From Eunapius fragilis (Eukaryota > Porifera > Demospongiae > Spongillida > Spongillidae), in assembly GCA_963681505.1 (NCBI GenBank), contig OY811990.1, forward strand, positions 1,148,179 to 1,212,178: a stretch of DNA of 64,000 nucleotides, read 5' to 3'. The notes under the pieces were generated by a model. The model did not search any database. It was not told where the DNA came from and was given only the letters and a program-made list of their open reading frames with translations. A program made the translations under genes and the position numbers. Positions 1-11,107 of this stretch are shown here, in pieces. Every line of letters starts with the position of its first letter. The first letter of the stretch is position 1.

Positions 1-75
1 GATAGACCAGTCTTTGCTCAGATTGGGAACGTGGCAGCTGAGGCAGTTTATTTATACGTCTGGGTACGAGATTAA
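1..75 (+). CDS. Last exon, 3' part, of small unrecognised gene (copy 1)
   Basis: The first 25 codons of the window read in frame to a TAA at 73-75. They match the end of the two-exon gene at 32,884-33,263, with one visible amino-acid change (AQI here, AQV there). The rest of the exon lies before the window. I do not recognise the family. The copy-2 entry describes the whole protein. Confidence 0.5.
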   Translation, partial: DRPVFAQIGNVAAEAVYLYVWVRD

Positions 76-693
76 GTCCCACTGGCACCACTAGTGCTAC
101 CCAACAGCGCTACCCCCTAGCCTGCATGGCCACTGCCACAATGGCCACAACTTGGCTGGCAAGGAGGCCGGGGAAGAGGATGCCCCCACCGAATTAGGGG
201 AAGAGGGCGAGGCCAGTTTGTTACATTAAAAATTACAGTGCTCGGAGTTGGGCTGGAAATGCACACCACTTGCAGTGGAGACCTTATGGCTGCTGGGGTG
301 CTGAAGCCAGAGAAACACTGTCACATCTTGCCAAATTAATACCCAGGCCATGAGGTGCACCAAGTCCCAGGCTACTGCTGTCAAGAGCTGGACTTGCATT
401 GGTCATCACTGGTTGACAGTATTTTTTGTTTTCTTTGTTGTTTCTTGTGTGCATAATTTCATAATCATTATTTAAGTTATTACTTTAATGCACTAACAGA
501 TAAAGTCGGGTGGATCGGTATAGATGTTTTAATTAACACTGTCAAAATTTGACGATACTGCTATGACTATCAATATCATTACTATTAAAGTTATTTAGCT
601 TATTCCACTAAGAGATATAGTCAGGGGTGGATCATCCTACAATTCTAGAGATTATTGACCTTTATATTCACTACAATACTGATGAGGGGAAAA

Positions 694-937
694 ACCAGTA
701 AATAAAAACAATCTCTAACGAGAAAGTTGGTATTGAGCAATTGTGGTTAAAAAGCACGGAAACAAGCGTGACAGAAATTAGACTGGAAAATTTAATATTT
801 ACTACACTCACGGCGTATATAAGTGCATTAGTACCTGAGTTATGGGCTAAATATAGGCCTATTTCAGTCTAATTCTGTCATAGCTCTTGCCTATATACCA
901 CCAACTTTCTCGTTAGAGAATATTTTTATTTACTTGT
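694..937. mobile_element. MITE with GAGAAAGTTGGT inverted ends (copy 1)
   Basis: The left end reads AGTAAATAAAAACAATCTCT followed by AACGAGAAAGTTGGT. The right end is its inverse (ACCAACTTTCTCGTTAGAGA, then TTTTTATTTACTTGT). The roughly 240-bp interior has no reading frame. The same termini occur at 3,885, 22,387, 35,290 and 36,418, so this is a dispersed non-autonomous family. Confidence 0.75.
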
Positions 938-2377
938 TATACCTTGTGCTGCTATCTGAATCGTCTCTACGTGTGGCACTACCAATGGACTGGATACCAC
1001 TGCATTATTGAGTATAGCCATTTACAATGCTCTATCCATTTCTCATGTCATAAACAAGAATAAAGTAATTAATTAATAAAAGCTGGTGGCATATAGTATT
1101 GCAATTCAAGGTAATGGTGGTGTAATAAGCTGACTGTGTATTGAAAAGGCATTGATTTTAAATTCAATTCAGGTATTAAAAAGACATTGAATTTTGCCAT
1201 GTGTCGTTTAAATCCTCCCTGCCCCTTCTGCCCCCCCATTGAGAATACGTGATTTTTTTGAGTCCCCACATGTAAGTAGGGGGAGGGAAAGAAATTTAGC
1301 AAATTATGGCAGAATGTGCATGCAGCTAGGGTCTTACAATTAGGTGTATTTCATTTTTCAATTTCAGTCAACCTTGTTCCCATGCTTTCTACACCACTCA
1401 CTGACTTCCAATCCAACTTTCTTTTTACTTGTAGCACTATCAGGGTCTTTGCAAAAGAGCGCAACGCTTTTAAATGAATATAATTCCTTAATAAGAATGC
1501 GAATCTAAATGAATTTATGAACGTCACATTTAGTCATAACGAACGGCATTGCTACAATTATCTTTAGCAGTTCAAAAGATAAAATCAAATAGCTTGCAAT
1601 TAACTAAATTGACAAAACAATGTACGGCTACTTTTAATTATTAACGTGATTTATAAACAGACTTTGAAAAAAGTGTGAAATTTGATTGGCGTTTTACTAG
1701 TTAATTTCAAAACAACAAATCAAACTTGAAAAAGCCATATGACCACTACGTGTTTAGTTTTAATAACGTACCGTTAAGTAATCCATTACCAAATCAAATA
1801 GTGTTTTGTACTTTATTTTATACTGGAATAATTTATGATGGTTATTAAAAGTATTTACCGCATACCAGCTTCAACTTTAATAACTTTAAAGCGAAGTATG
1901 GTCTTAAATGTTAATAACTCACTATTGAACTAGTAACTTGAAATCAGTGCTGTTCCACCGGATATTCAGATTTTGTGTTACCTATTGGTGGTTATCAATT
2001 ATCTCTAACCGCAATCTTGAATAACTTTGTTAGTAGAAGGCTTTGAATATTTTCATTTGTGAGGGATATGATACAGTTACTTAACCGCTAATTATAATTG
2101 AAATCCAATTGGTTTCCTAACTACTGCAATTAACATACGTTAAAAAATCAAGCAGTTGATTAATTTCAATCCTGAGTTATATGTACTTGCGTTCTTTCGC
2201 AAGCACCCTGTATATTGAGTAAGTAATGGCTACAGTACAGTCATTGGTATATTCAGGCTACAAGTAATACAAGCTGGATGCACCAGTACTATGTTCATTG
2301 CCCCCCAAATGTAACGACAGCTTTAATTAGCACACAGCTTCAGTACAGTCAATTATTGTCATACAAATACCACACTC
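938..2377. other. AT-rich stretch without a recognisable gene
   Basis: No exon-like frame with plausible splice sites was found on either strand. The stretch is AT-rich, with a short C/G-rich tract near 1,230-1,280. Copy 2 keeps it at about 35,530-37,910, where it is interrupted by the 36,418-37,340 insertion. It may be the 3' flank of the EF-hand gene. Confidence 0.5.
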
Positions 2378-4391
2378 CTAAATTGGTCCAAACATGAGGC
2401 GAGAAGGATGATTTTCATTTGTACCTCTACAGAATTCAATGTAGTTACGAACAAATTCCACTCGATCGATAGCGCCATCTTTATCCTCATCCAAAGCATC
2501 AAATGACTTGGCAGCGTGATCCCGGTCGATTTCAAAGTGTATATTGAATTTCATCCATTCCTCAAAAGAAATTTCCTCATCGCTATCCGAATCCATCATT
2601 GTAAACCACAGATTGGCAAACTGTTCCGCATGATCTCCTACATGAAGGTACATATAAACATTTTCTATGAGAAAGTTGGTGGCATATAAGGTTGGAAGGC
2701 AATAGCGCATGGTATAAATCATACAAATGGCTATATCCTTATAAATTCCTGGATACGTGCCTGAAAACACACCACAAGCCACTGACATATATATTTATAT
2801 AGCGTGAGCTGCGAAGTGGCAATTTAACCGAGGAAAGCACTTTCACACGCTGCATGCGCGCAAAGTGCATTCCAACAATTTCCTGCACCCGCATGATTAC
2901 CTAATGTTTACAGATGGCGCAGTCTACGTGAGATCCCTGTGTGTATGTGCATGGGTGTCCCCACATGCCGGCGAAGTGCGGCTATAGTCTACTATACACG
3001 AGTAAGACAAAGAAACTGCTGTATTATACACAGCCAATAGTATTCTACTGTACCAGTCTGCAGCTACCAATAGAGTAGATTCCACTTAGCAATTCGCATA
3101 ATAGCAATGTGTAGTTATTAATGGCAAGATTCATTTTGCTACAAATCGCAACCGGTATGCATTGTTAAACGTAAAACTACAATAGAAGACCGATCGCGAG
3201 CTAGGCGTTCTCTTCCGAAAATGGTTGAACACGAATGGCAGCAAGGCATAGCATGCACTGCGTTTGAAAAATACCCCATTGGTAAAATCAGTAATAGTCA
3301 TGGTCTCAATAGCCTAATGTCCTTCAACGTATAACTCCAGTTGGTCCATTGCAAAACATAACGCGCGCTGTACAAATTATACATAAGTACTTGTTGATAC
3401 AGCAGCATATATTCCTGCGGACTGCGGTCAATTAAAACGTTCTGGAATTAACTTTTTTGTCACCTACGTTTTGCACTGAGCCACTTTCCACCCTACGAGC
3501 TTTGGTCTGGGTACGAGACTACTTTTGATTAGCGAAGGTTGCCTCCACGTCAACAAAAGAGGAGAGCTACAACACGAGATGAAAACCTTCAAAATTGAAA
3601 CGATGACCTCCCGCGTTCCGGTACAAAGCGATCCTGAACAAGAGCGGGCGTCTGCTCGTGGCAGCGACAGAGCAGATCTTGAATCGAACCGAGCTTCTAA
3701 GGGCCATATAAAAGGGGAAAGATGAGTGGAATCATTTAGAAATCATTGTGTGATCTAACACATAATTTCTAAATGATTCCACGCAATTTTTTCCCTGTTT
3801 GATATAAACAAAATTCTGATACGGTGTGAGATTATTTTAATTAATATCATGCAAGATTAAAAAATGAAGGAAACAAGATATAAAAAACATTCTCTCTGAG
3901 AAAGTTGATGCTAAAAAATTATTAGCGCCTTTGTATAGAACATACATTTTGCATTGCGTTGCTATACATATAGATCCCTTGCTAATTCTTACACCACCAT
4001 TGCCTTCGTTATACCACCGGCTTTCTCGTGCGACAGAACTGATTTTTATTTTTCATATACCATACGTGCGGTATAGAGAATAGTGCGCGCGTGATTCAAT
4101 TTGGACCGTGCAAGTACCTTGTGTGACAACAGCGACGCAATACATAGGGAAGAGTTCCCGCGGAGTCTTCGATCCATCTGGAAGCCAAAATGGCTTCAAC
4201 CTCCCAAACAGCTTTGTGAAGCGTATGTGCTGGCGCTCCTTCAGCTGCTTCTGATTCATAGCGAACTGAATGTACATCTCCCAGTCTTCTGAAGAAAGCA
4301 CTCCATCTTTGTCGATGTCAAAAATGCTGAAGATTCGCAGCATTTTGCGGACCCAGAAAGCACTTTTTGTCAAGTCTGAACCAGTGTCCAT
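2378..4391 (-). CDS. EF-hand calcium-binding protein, sarcoplasmic calcium-binding type, two exons (copy 1, intact)
   Basis: Exon 1 is 4391 down to 4118, with donor CAAG|GTACTT. Exon 2 is 2637 down to 2378, with acceptor ATGTAG|GAGATC, and ends in TAG. Joined, they give 177 residues with the junction inside a Gly codon. Three canonical 12-residue EF loops are visible: residues 25-36 (DIDKDGVLSSED), 107-118 (DSDSDEEISFEE) and 141-152 (DEDKDGAIDRVE), all with acidic residues at positions 1, 3 and 5. The size and loop spacing suit sarcoplasmic calcium-binding or calexcitin-like proteins, which buffer or sense cytosolic calcium. That family name is an inference from motif and length. The start was chosen as the Met just before the first helix; an upstream Met in the same frame would add an unrelated basic stretch. 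The 1.48 kb intron holds MITE end fragments. Copy 2 of this gene is broken. Confidence 0.8.
3411..3566. other. Segment inverted relative to copy 2
   Basis: About 155 bp here read in the opposite direction at 44,193-44,357, while the flanks on both sides are collinear (ACTTGTTGATACAGCAGCAT on the left, GAGCTACAACACGAGATGAA on the right). The segment lies in the intron of the EF-hand gene. It marks a small inversion in one copy. Confidence 0.85.
3722..3805. repeat. Short hairpin element with AAATGATTCCACGCAATTTT end
   Basis: GTGGAATCATTTAGAAATCA pairs with the TTTCTAAATGATTCCAC that follows a short loop, and then comes AATTTTTTCCCTG. A related hairpin lies at 34,713-34,883 inside the 1.4 kb copy-2 element, and the collinear copy-2 sequence is near 44,630. 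It is probably a small MITE or a MITE remnant. Confidence 0.55.
3885..4070. mobile_element. Diverged MITE of the GAGAAAGTTG family
   Basis: The left end AAAAAACATTCTCTCTGAGA and a right end containing GGCTTTCTCGTGCGA then TTTTTATTTTTC are inverted relatives of the family termini. It is present at the same place in copy 2 (about 44,780-44,955), so it predates the divergence of the copies. It ends roughly 50 bp from the exon 1 donor of the EF-hand gene, inside the intron. Confidence 0.6.
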
Positions 4392-4452
4392 TTTATGGCA
4401 CTTGCATATACAACAATTATAACACGCGCGCGGTACGCTTTTATAATCACCA

Positions 4453-4906
4453 CAGATCGGATGTGCGTTATAAACGTTACGTAGTGATAGCGTCACATTC
4501 CGCGCGGATGTTAGTATTCCTTTTAATGTTTATAGGTCTCATTCTGTACGATGGGGTAGCCGCTGGAGAAAATAAGACACTCCTAATATCGCATGCCGCA
4601 AAATAAAGCAGTGCATTTGCACGGGCTTGATGAAGAGCCATTATCTCCGGTGGCGATAATTGATTTTGACTGTAGTATTGCCTACCTTGGCCCCAACGAG
4701 AGACCTTCGACGATAGGGATAGCAGGCGCCTGAATCAGTAGTGCCGATCGAGAGAGTGCCTCAGTTGACTACGGTCGAAGGGAGATCAACTGACCATCTA
4801 TTGGCGCTGAATAGTGTCGGGATAAATTTGGCGCCAATAGATACGTTGGCCCTAGTAGCGGCACCGCTACCAGGAATAACGATCGACAGAGAGCCAGTCC
4901 GGCAGC
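4453..4906. other. Copy-1-specific block upstream of the EF-hand gene
   Basis: This block has no match in copy 2, where a 452-bp inverted-repeat element occupies the same place. It includes a short + frame at 4,508-4,606 whose first residues are strongly hydrophobic (MLVFLLMFIGLILYDGVAAG), like a signal peptide, ending 13 codons later. A second open + frame runs 4,741-5,007. Neither is recognised, and both may be chance. The EF-hand gene starts 62 bp away on the other strand, so part of the block may be promoter. Confidence 0.35.
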
Positions 4907-5699
4907 TGCCGTATCTCATGCACTGCTTTCGGAATCATGGTTTGATCAGAAACTGGATGGTCGCCGTCCGAGCGGGAAGGAATGATTTTGACGGTATGAT
5001 TGTGTAAGATGTTTCCGGTAAGCTCTGTAAACCGCGTGATTGCTCAGCTTCGTAGTTACTCTCCACTAGCGGAAAATAACGCATATTCATCGAGAAGAAA
5101 ATTGTCAGTGCATGTTCTTTGTCAAGTCGAGCTACTTATATAATTACTAGTGGAGTCATCCCTTACCTCTGATCAGATAGTTATGGAATGCGGTGGAGTG
5201 TTCAAAACAGGATGCAGAATGCTTGAGCACACACTGCAAATAGATACGTCGAATTGACAAACATTGGTTTAAAATGCAGTTGGTAAAAAAAAGTTAGCAG
5301 TTTGTGGTACAAACCAATCAGTTGCAGTTATACCATTAAATGCGGTGACATAGCAAATTGAAGCTTGCCATGTTCAAGAAGCAGACATTAGTCAAAATAG
5401 TATGGTCACATCCCAAAATTATTACTACACACCTACTTTAAAATGTTGCTGTGAAATCATTGCCAAACATGCAGGAGCATCAATTAGAAGTGTGCAATGA
5501 AACAAACTTCAAGATGGATAGATCAATTTTTAGTGTGTAGGGGAAAAGTTGTAGAGGAGCTCATGGGCGTCCCCGGGGGTGGGGGGAGGGGGGGTGGGTG
5601 TGGGGTGGGCCATGGCCCCCCTGCTGCCCCCATCCCCCTTCCCCTTCTAAAAATGCCTATTAGATTATTTAACCCTACTACATGCATACACACAATGCA

Positions 5700-5860
5700 A
5701 TGGAAAAACTGAGTAAAGCTAGCGGCAGTGCATGCAAAGTGAGCATTACGAGCAATTTTGTTTGTATGTAGGTGTGATCTCGCCTGACTTGCCATTAGTT
5801 CCTCTATAAAGAATAGCATCGTCTGCATGACGTCATCAACGTGCCTGCTAAAACATTGCA
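5700..5860 (-). pseudogene. Exon of the unrecognised minus-strand gene (copy 1)
   Basis: This is the copy-1 equivalent of the exon starting at 46,725. It follows an acceptor (GTTTTAGCAG) and reads HVDDVMQTMLFFIEELMASQ and onward. Because its upstream partner exon is multiplied and carries a 4-bp deletion in this copy, the gene is probably not functional here. The product is not recognised. Confidence 0.35.
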
Positions 5861-8065
5861 TGATGCGTTGCACTTTCTGTGCTGCCCCTGACTGCACAAT
5901 AACTCACCAAGTGCAACTGACTAGTCAATAAAATGCAATTGAATTCTAAAAACCAGTTCACTGCATGCCACTTAAGGTCAGTTTCTTTTAAATGAGAAAT
6001 GAAAGACCATGATGATATTCACAATAGTTTTGTTATTTATTAACAAGCATATTGATGGTCCTGCCCCCACCCCCTTCTAGAAATGCTAGTGGCGCCCATG
6101 AAGATCTAGGTGAAGTTGAAACTACTACATTCTACATGAAGCGCTGACCGACATCCATATTGGGATAGAAGTATAAAGGATTATGAAACTACTACATTCT
6201 ATATGAAGCACCGAGTACTTACCTAGAATCAGAATCATAGTAAACCACATGTACCTTATATATGCCTTCCATGGGTACCTTGTAAGCATGGTGCTGTGCA
6301 TGTACTACAAATTAAACCACTGCATGTATTCAAATAATATTCCTCCACTGCTTAAAGGTGATGGATCTTTTTGCTGTATCATGAAAAACATTGCATGATG
6401 CGTTGCACTTTCTGTGCTGCCCCTGACTGCACAATAACTCACCAAGTTCAACTGACTAGTCGCAATTGAATTCTAAAAACCAGTTCACTGCATGCCACTT
6501 AGATACAAGCGAACACTCCAAGCTAGGTCAGCTTCTTTTAAATGAGAAATGAAAGACCATGATGATATTCACAATAGTTTTGTTATTAATTAACAAGCAT
6601 ATTGATGGTCCTGCCCCCCCCCCCCCCTTCTAGAAATGCTAGTGGCGCCCATGAAGATCTAGGTGAATTTGAAACTACTACATTCTACATGAGGCGCTGA
6701 CCGACATCCATATTGGGATAGAAGTATAAAGGATTATGAAACTACTACATTCTATATGAAGCACCGAGTACTTACCTAGAATCAGAATCATAGTAAACCA
6801 CATGTACCTCATACACGCCTTCCATGGGTACCTTGTAAGCATGGTGCTGTGCATGTACTACAAATTAAACCACTGCATGTATTCAAATAATATTCCTCCA
6901 CTGCTTAAAGCTGATGGATCTTTTTGCTGTATCAAGAATAACATTGCATGATGCGTTGCACTTTCTGTGCTGCCCCTGACTGCACAATAACTCACCAAGT
7001 GCAACTGACTAGTCAATAAAATGCAATTGAATTCTAAAAACCAGTTCACTGCATGCCACTTAGATACAAGCAAACACTCCAAGCTAGGTCAGTTTCTTTT
7101 AAATGAGAAATGAAAGACCATGATGATATTCACAATAGTTTTGTTATTTATTAACAAGCATATTGTTGGTCCTGCCCCCCCCCCCCCTTCCAAAAATGCT
7201 AGTGGCACCCATGAAGATCTAGGTGAAGTTGAAACTACTACATTCTACACGAAGCGCTGAATGACATCCATATTGGGATAGAAGTATAAAGGATTATGAA
7301 ACTACTACGTTCTATATGAAGCACTGAATACTTACCTAGAATCAGAATCATAGTAAACCACATGTACCTTATATACGCCTTCCATGGGTACCTTGTAAGC
7401 ATGGTGCTGTGCATGTACTACAAATTAAACCACTGCATGTATTCAAATGATATTCCTCCACTGCTTAAAGCTGATGGATCTTTTTGCTGTATCAAGAAAA
7501 ACATTGCATGATGTGTTGCACTTTCTGTGCTGCCCCTGACATGCACAATAACTCACCAAGTGCAACTGACTAGTCAATAAAATGCAATTGAATTCTAAAA
7601 ACCAGTTCACTGCATGCCACTTAGATACAAGCGAACACTCCAAGCTAGGTCAGTTTCTTTTAAATGAGAAATGAAAGACCATGATGATATTCACAATAGT
7701 TTTGTTATTTATTAACAAGCATATTGATGGTCCTGCCCCCACCCCCCCCCCCCCCACCCCCTTCTAGAAATGCTAGTGGCGCCTATGAAGATCTAGGTGA
7801 AGTTGAAACTACTACATTCTACACGAAGCGCTGACCGACATCCATATTGGGATAGAAGTATAAAGGATTATGAAACTACTACATTCTATATGAAGCACCG
7901 AGTACTTATCTAGAATCAGAATCATAGTAAACCACATGTACCTTATATACGCCTTCCATGGGTACCTTGTAAGCATGGTGCTGTGCATGTACTACAAATT
8001 ATACCACTGCATGTATTCAAGTAATATTCCTCCACTGCTTAAAGCTGATGGATCTTTTTGCTGCA
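5840..8065 (-). repeat. Tandem multiplication of a ~0.56 kb block containing an exon of an unrecognised gene (copy 1)
   Basis: A block containing an exon-like segment is repeated. On the - strand the segment occurs at 6373-6223, 6926-6776, 7486-7336 and 8060-7910, with spacings of 553, 560 and 574 bp. Each unit also has a poly-C tract of variable length and the sequence CATGATGATATTCACAATAG. Every copy-1 exon lacks four bases (ATGC on the + strand) present in the single copy-2 version at 47131-47285. As a result each reads to a TAG shortly after FEYMQWFNL. The fourth segment has also lost its GT donor (GATAAG). Three units keep a good acceptor and a GTAAGT donor. These look like duplicated, non-functional exons. 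Confidence 0.75.
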
Positions 8066-8686
8066 TCAAGAAAATGTCAATTGTTAAATTCATACTTTGT
8101 TTATCACTAACAAAATGATATTTTTTTCGATTGAGCTCCTTAGTAACAAGTTAATTGCCTGCATGCGTCTTGGGATTGGTCAGAGGGTGATATGTATGTG
8201 TAAGTCTGGTAAGTTGAGCGGCGTCATTGACCATATTTTATCTTTGTATCAATGTCACATGAGAACCGCCCCCCTCCCCCTGGGGTAAAGTGGGGTTTTG
8301 ATCCGTGAACCATGCATGCACACGCTTTTGCCACTATTTGACCTCTGTCTGCTATGTGCGCGCTGACGAAAGTATGCCACCAAATACCGGTTATCTTTTA
8401 ACCGTCGTGCTTGCTTGCTTGAAACCACAGCGGTTGTGGTCTTTGATTACCCTAGGACGGACGGCAGATATCGTTATATTCAGAGTGGCAGCAGCGTAAT
8501 TCGTAACCGTTTATAAACCTATTTTGCAACACGCGCGGTTTCTCGCCCCGCTCTATGGACTTTTTCAGGATTTGGTCAAGCACCAAAAGCACCTGATATC
8601 ATATCCGGTCCGTCGCGGCGAGTAGTACAGTACAGGTTGTGCAAGAGGAGTCGACAGACCTAGAGGAGGAATTTCAGTAGTTTCCT

Positions 8687-8717
8687 TCAAACTACTGAAA
8701 TTGTGTCATAACGACAT
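8687..8717. other. Short perfect stem-loop between convergent ends
   Basis: AATTTCAGTAGTTT, four or five loop bases, then AAACTACTGAAATT form a perfect 14-bp stem. It is conserved at about 49,558-49,588 in copy 2 and lies about 180 bp beyond the stop codon of MBD4. It may be an RNA 3'-end structure or a small palindromic insertion. Nothing decides between them. Confidence 0.5.
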
Positions 8718-8980
8718 TGCATATATTTATTCCATGTGTTCTGTCTTCATGCTCCACCTACTCAACATGTAACTCATTTGAAAAATCACACAGAACGTAA
8801 AAAAAATTCAGGTGTAAAAAATGAATACACCAACTGCAACAGATACAGTGTGTCAACACAAATAACAGTTTCACGGTGACAGATGGGAGGGGCTTATGGA
8901 TGCCAGTGCTCAGGGTGATATCCATTCTGCTCACAGAGCCAAGCATAGTACTTGTTTAACATGTGGTCTGATGGCCTAAC

Positions 8981-8998
8981 CTGAGAGAGAGAGAGAGA

Positions 8999-9052
<54 letters not shown>

Positions 9053-9082
9053 GGAGAGGGAGGGAGAGAGACAGAGAGACAA
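8981..9082. repeat. (AG)n microsatellite at an MBD4 splice acceptor (copy 1)
   Basis: About 100 bp of nearly pure GA repeat. On the - strand it is a CT tract ending directly in CAG before exon 5 of MBD4, so it serves as that intron's polypyrimidine tract. In copy 2 the tract is about 138 bp. Confidence 0.9.
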
Positions 9083-9769
9083 GCAGGTCATATGACCTGA
9101 GTGTTCTTACCTCCTTCCATTCGCCCGTGCAGAATATTCTATAGGAGTCATACCCATATTTACCAATACCACGGAGCTCATCAGGGTAAACCCATGGCTT
9201 GGTCAGGACATCACAGGAATGGACACAGTCATAATACAATATCCTAGGTCCCAGACCCTTCTGACACAACTATCGGCATAGCTGCAAATTACGTACACAT
9301 TGTAAATAGCTTGTGGTGGAGTACATGCAAGTCATGCTGTAATAACTGGCAACCACCGGGTCACCTGATATCCTTGCCAACAAACCCCGCCCACCGAGTC
9401 ACCTGACATCCTGGCAATAATCCCCGCCCCTTTGTGTGCAGTCCCAGTGGGCACATCAGTGCAGCCATTTCCCCCTGGTCCCCATCTACGGCCCTCTCTG
9501 GGCTGGGGTACGTCCTCAAAAACTCCCACAGTACAGGGAGAGCAGCACAACCTGTGGTAACCATGGGAACGACACTGATAGTTGTTATTCACACAGATGT
9601 AAACCTGTTCAGTTATTAAACCTTTCATACCCTGAGTTTAGTTTGAATTGATTCTTTCCATGATAGTTGCCATGGCAATCACCATTTTCTCTGGTAGCCA
9701 ATTACCATCCCACAGTCAGTTCCACATGTTCACATGCTCACTTATAGCATGCACACTCAGAGTACTTTT

Positions 9770-10167
9770 TAGAGTGGGCTACATTCCATGTGTAAGGTGT
9801 AGACTGGGCTACATTCCATGTGTAAGGTGTAGACTGGGCTACATTCCATGTGTAAGGTGTAGACTGGGCAACATTCCATGTGTAAGGTGTAGACTGGGCT
9901 ACATTCCATGTGTAAAGTGTAGACTGGGCTACATTCCATGTGTAAGGTGTAGACTGGGCTACATTCCATGTGTAAAGTGTAGACTGGGCTACATTCCATG
10001 TGTAAGGTGTAGACTGGGCTACATTCCATGTGTAAGGTGTAGACTGAGCTACATTCCATGTGTAAGGTGTAGACTGGGCTACATTCCATGTGTAAAGTGT
10101 AGACTGGACTACATTCCATGTGTAAGGTGTAGACTGGGCTACATTCCATGTGTAAGGTGTAGACTGA
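9770..10167. repeat. 30-bp minisatellite, orientation A, block 1
   Basis: About 13 units of ACATTCCATGTGTAAGGTGT followed by AGACTGGGCT. It lies in MBD4 intron 2. Because 30 is a multiple of 3, every frame is open; these are not genes. Confidence 0.95.
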
Positions 10168-10283
10168 GCGTGGATTTGGAGAGGGGGTGAAAAGTTGAAG
10201 GGCGTAGCAGGCCTTCGGCCCCACCAAAACCCAAAGCCAGAAGCCCAAAAAATATTTCCTAACGTCGCATCTCTGCTCTTGTT
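10168..10283 (-). mobile_element. Partial copy of a GC-rich dispersed element
   Basis: This is the reverse complement of the first half of the element at 24,621-24,888. It shares GGAGAGGGGGTGAAAAGTTG, the GGCCTTCGGCC core and GCATCTCTGCTC. It interrupts the 30-bp array, and the array's left flank (GCATGCACACTCAGAG) is repeated just after it. It is absent from copy 2. Possibly a SINE-like or MITE-like family. Confidence 0.65.
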
Positions 10284-10310
10284 AGCATGCACACTCAGAG
10301 CACTTTTTTA

Positions 10311-10622
10311 GAGTGGCCTACATTCCATGTGTGAAGTGTAGACTTGGCTACATTCCATGTGTAAGGTATAGACTGGGCTACATTCCATGTGTAAGGTGTA
10401 GACTGGGCTACATTCCATGTGTAAGGCGTAGGCTGGGCTACATTCCATGAGTAAGGTGTAGACTGGGCTACATTCCATGTGTAAGGGGTAGACTGGGCTA
10501 CATTCCATGTGTAAGGTGTAGGCTGGGCTACATTCCATGTGTAAGGTGTAGACTGGGCTACATTCCATGTGTAAGGTGTAGACTGGGCTACATTCCATGT
10601 GTAAGGTGTAGACTGGGCTACA
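10311..10622. repeat. 30-bp minisatellite, orientation A, block 2
   Basis: About ten more units in the same orientation as block 1. They follow a second copy of the array's left flank. Copy 2 has only one block of about five units at this position. Confidence 0.95.
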
Positions 10623-11107
10623 AAGTCCAGTTGCCCATCATTGGAGTTAGCCTTACATAGTTTTCAGATCTTGTGTAAGCTATGCTTTGTTGTATTTGTG
10701 TATTGCATCCTGTTGCTGTTGCTGTTTTTGTTGTTGTTGACGTGTTGTGGACGATGTTTCTTCAGTTGCTGCACTCTCTTGGAAATTATTTCTGTAAATT
10801 ATGCCATCCAATCAAGTGGATCTAAATAGTTAATTGCAAAGATTCTCCCCCCCCCCTCCCCCCCCTTCCCTCCAGCTGCTCAACTATAGTGTTAGCCCTT
10901 TATTTTTATCTCCAGACAGTGACATTTTTTGTCTATGTAGATCACATGGTTACCCAGATAGTAGGGGTGGAGCATGCACCACAGGACCTCACTGGTGACC
11001 TTAATGGTATGGGCCACATCAGATGGTTGCCTTAGTAACTAACAATTTCATGAAAAAAAAGTTGATAAAGTTATAGAGAAAGTTACCAAGCAGAGAAAAT
11101 GGTGATT

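Noticed and set aside
1069-1302. 77-codon - strand frame, repeated at 35,656-35,904
   Set aside because: The copies differ by a C-tract length change inside the frame. There is no motif, splice context or recognisable family.
8894-9091. Poly-(LS) frames over the GA repeat
   Set aside because: A dinucleotide repeat translated. Only the final 29 residues, after the CAG acceptor, are MBD4 exon 5.
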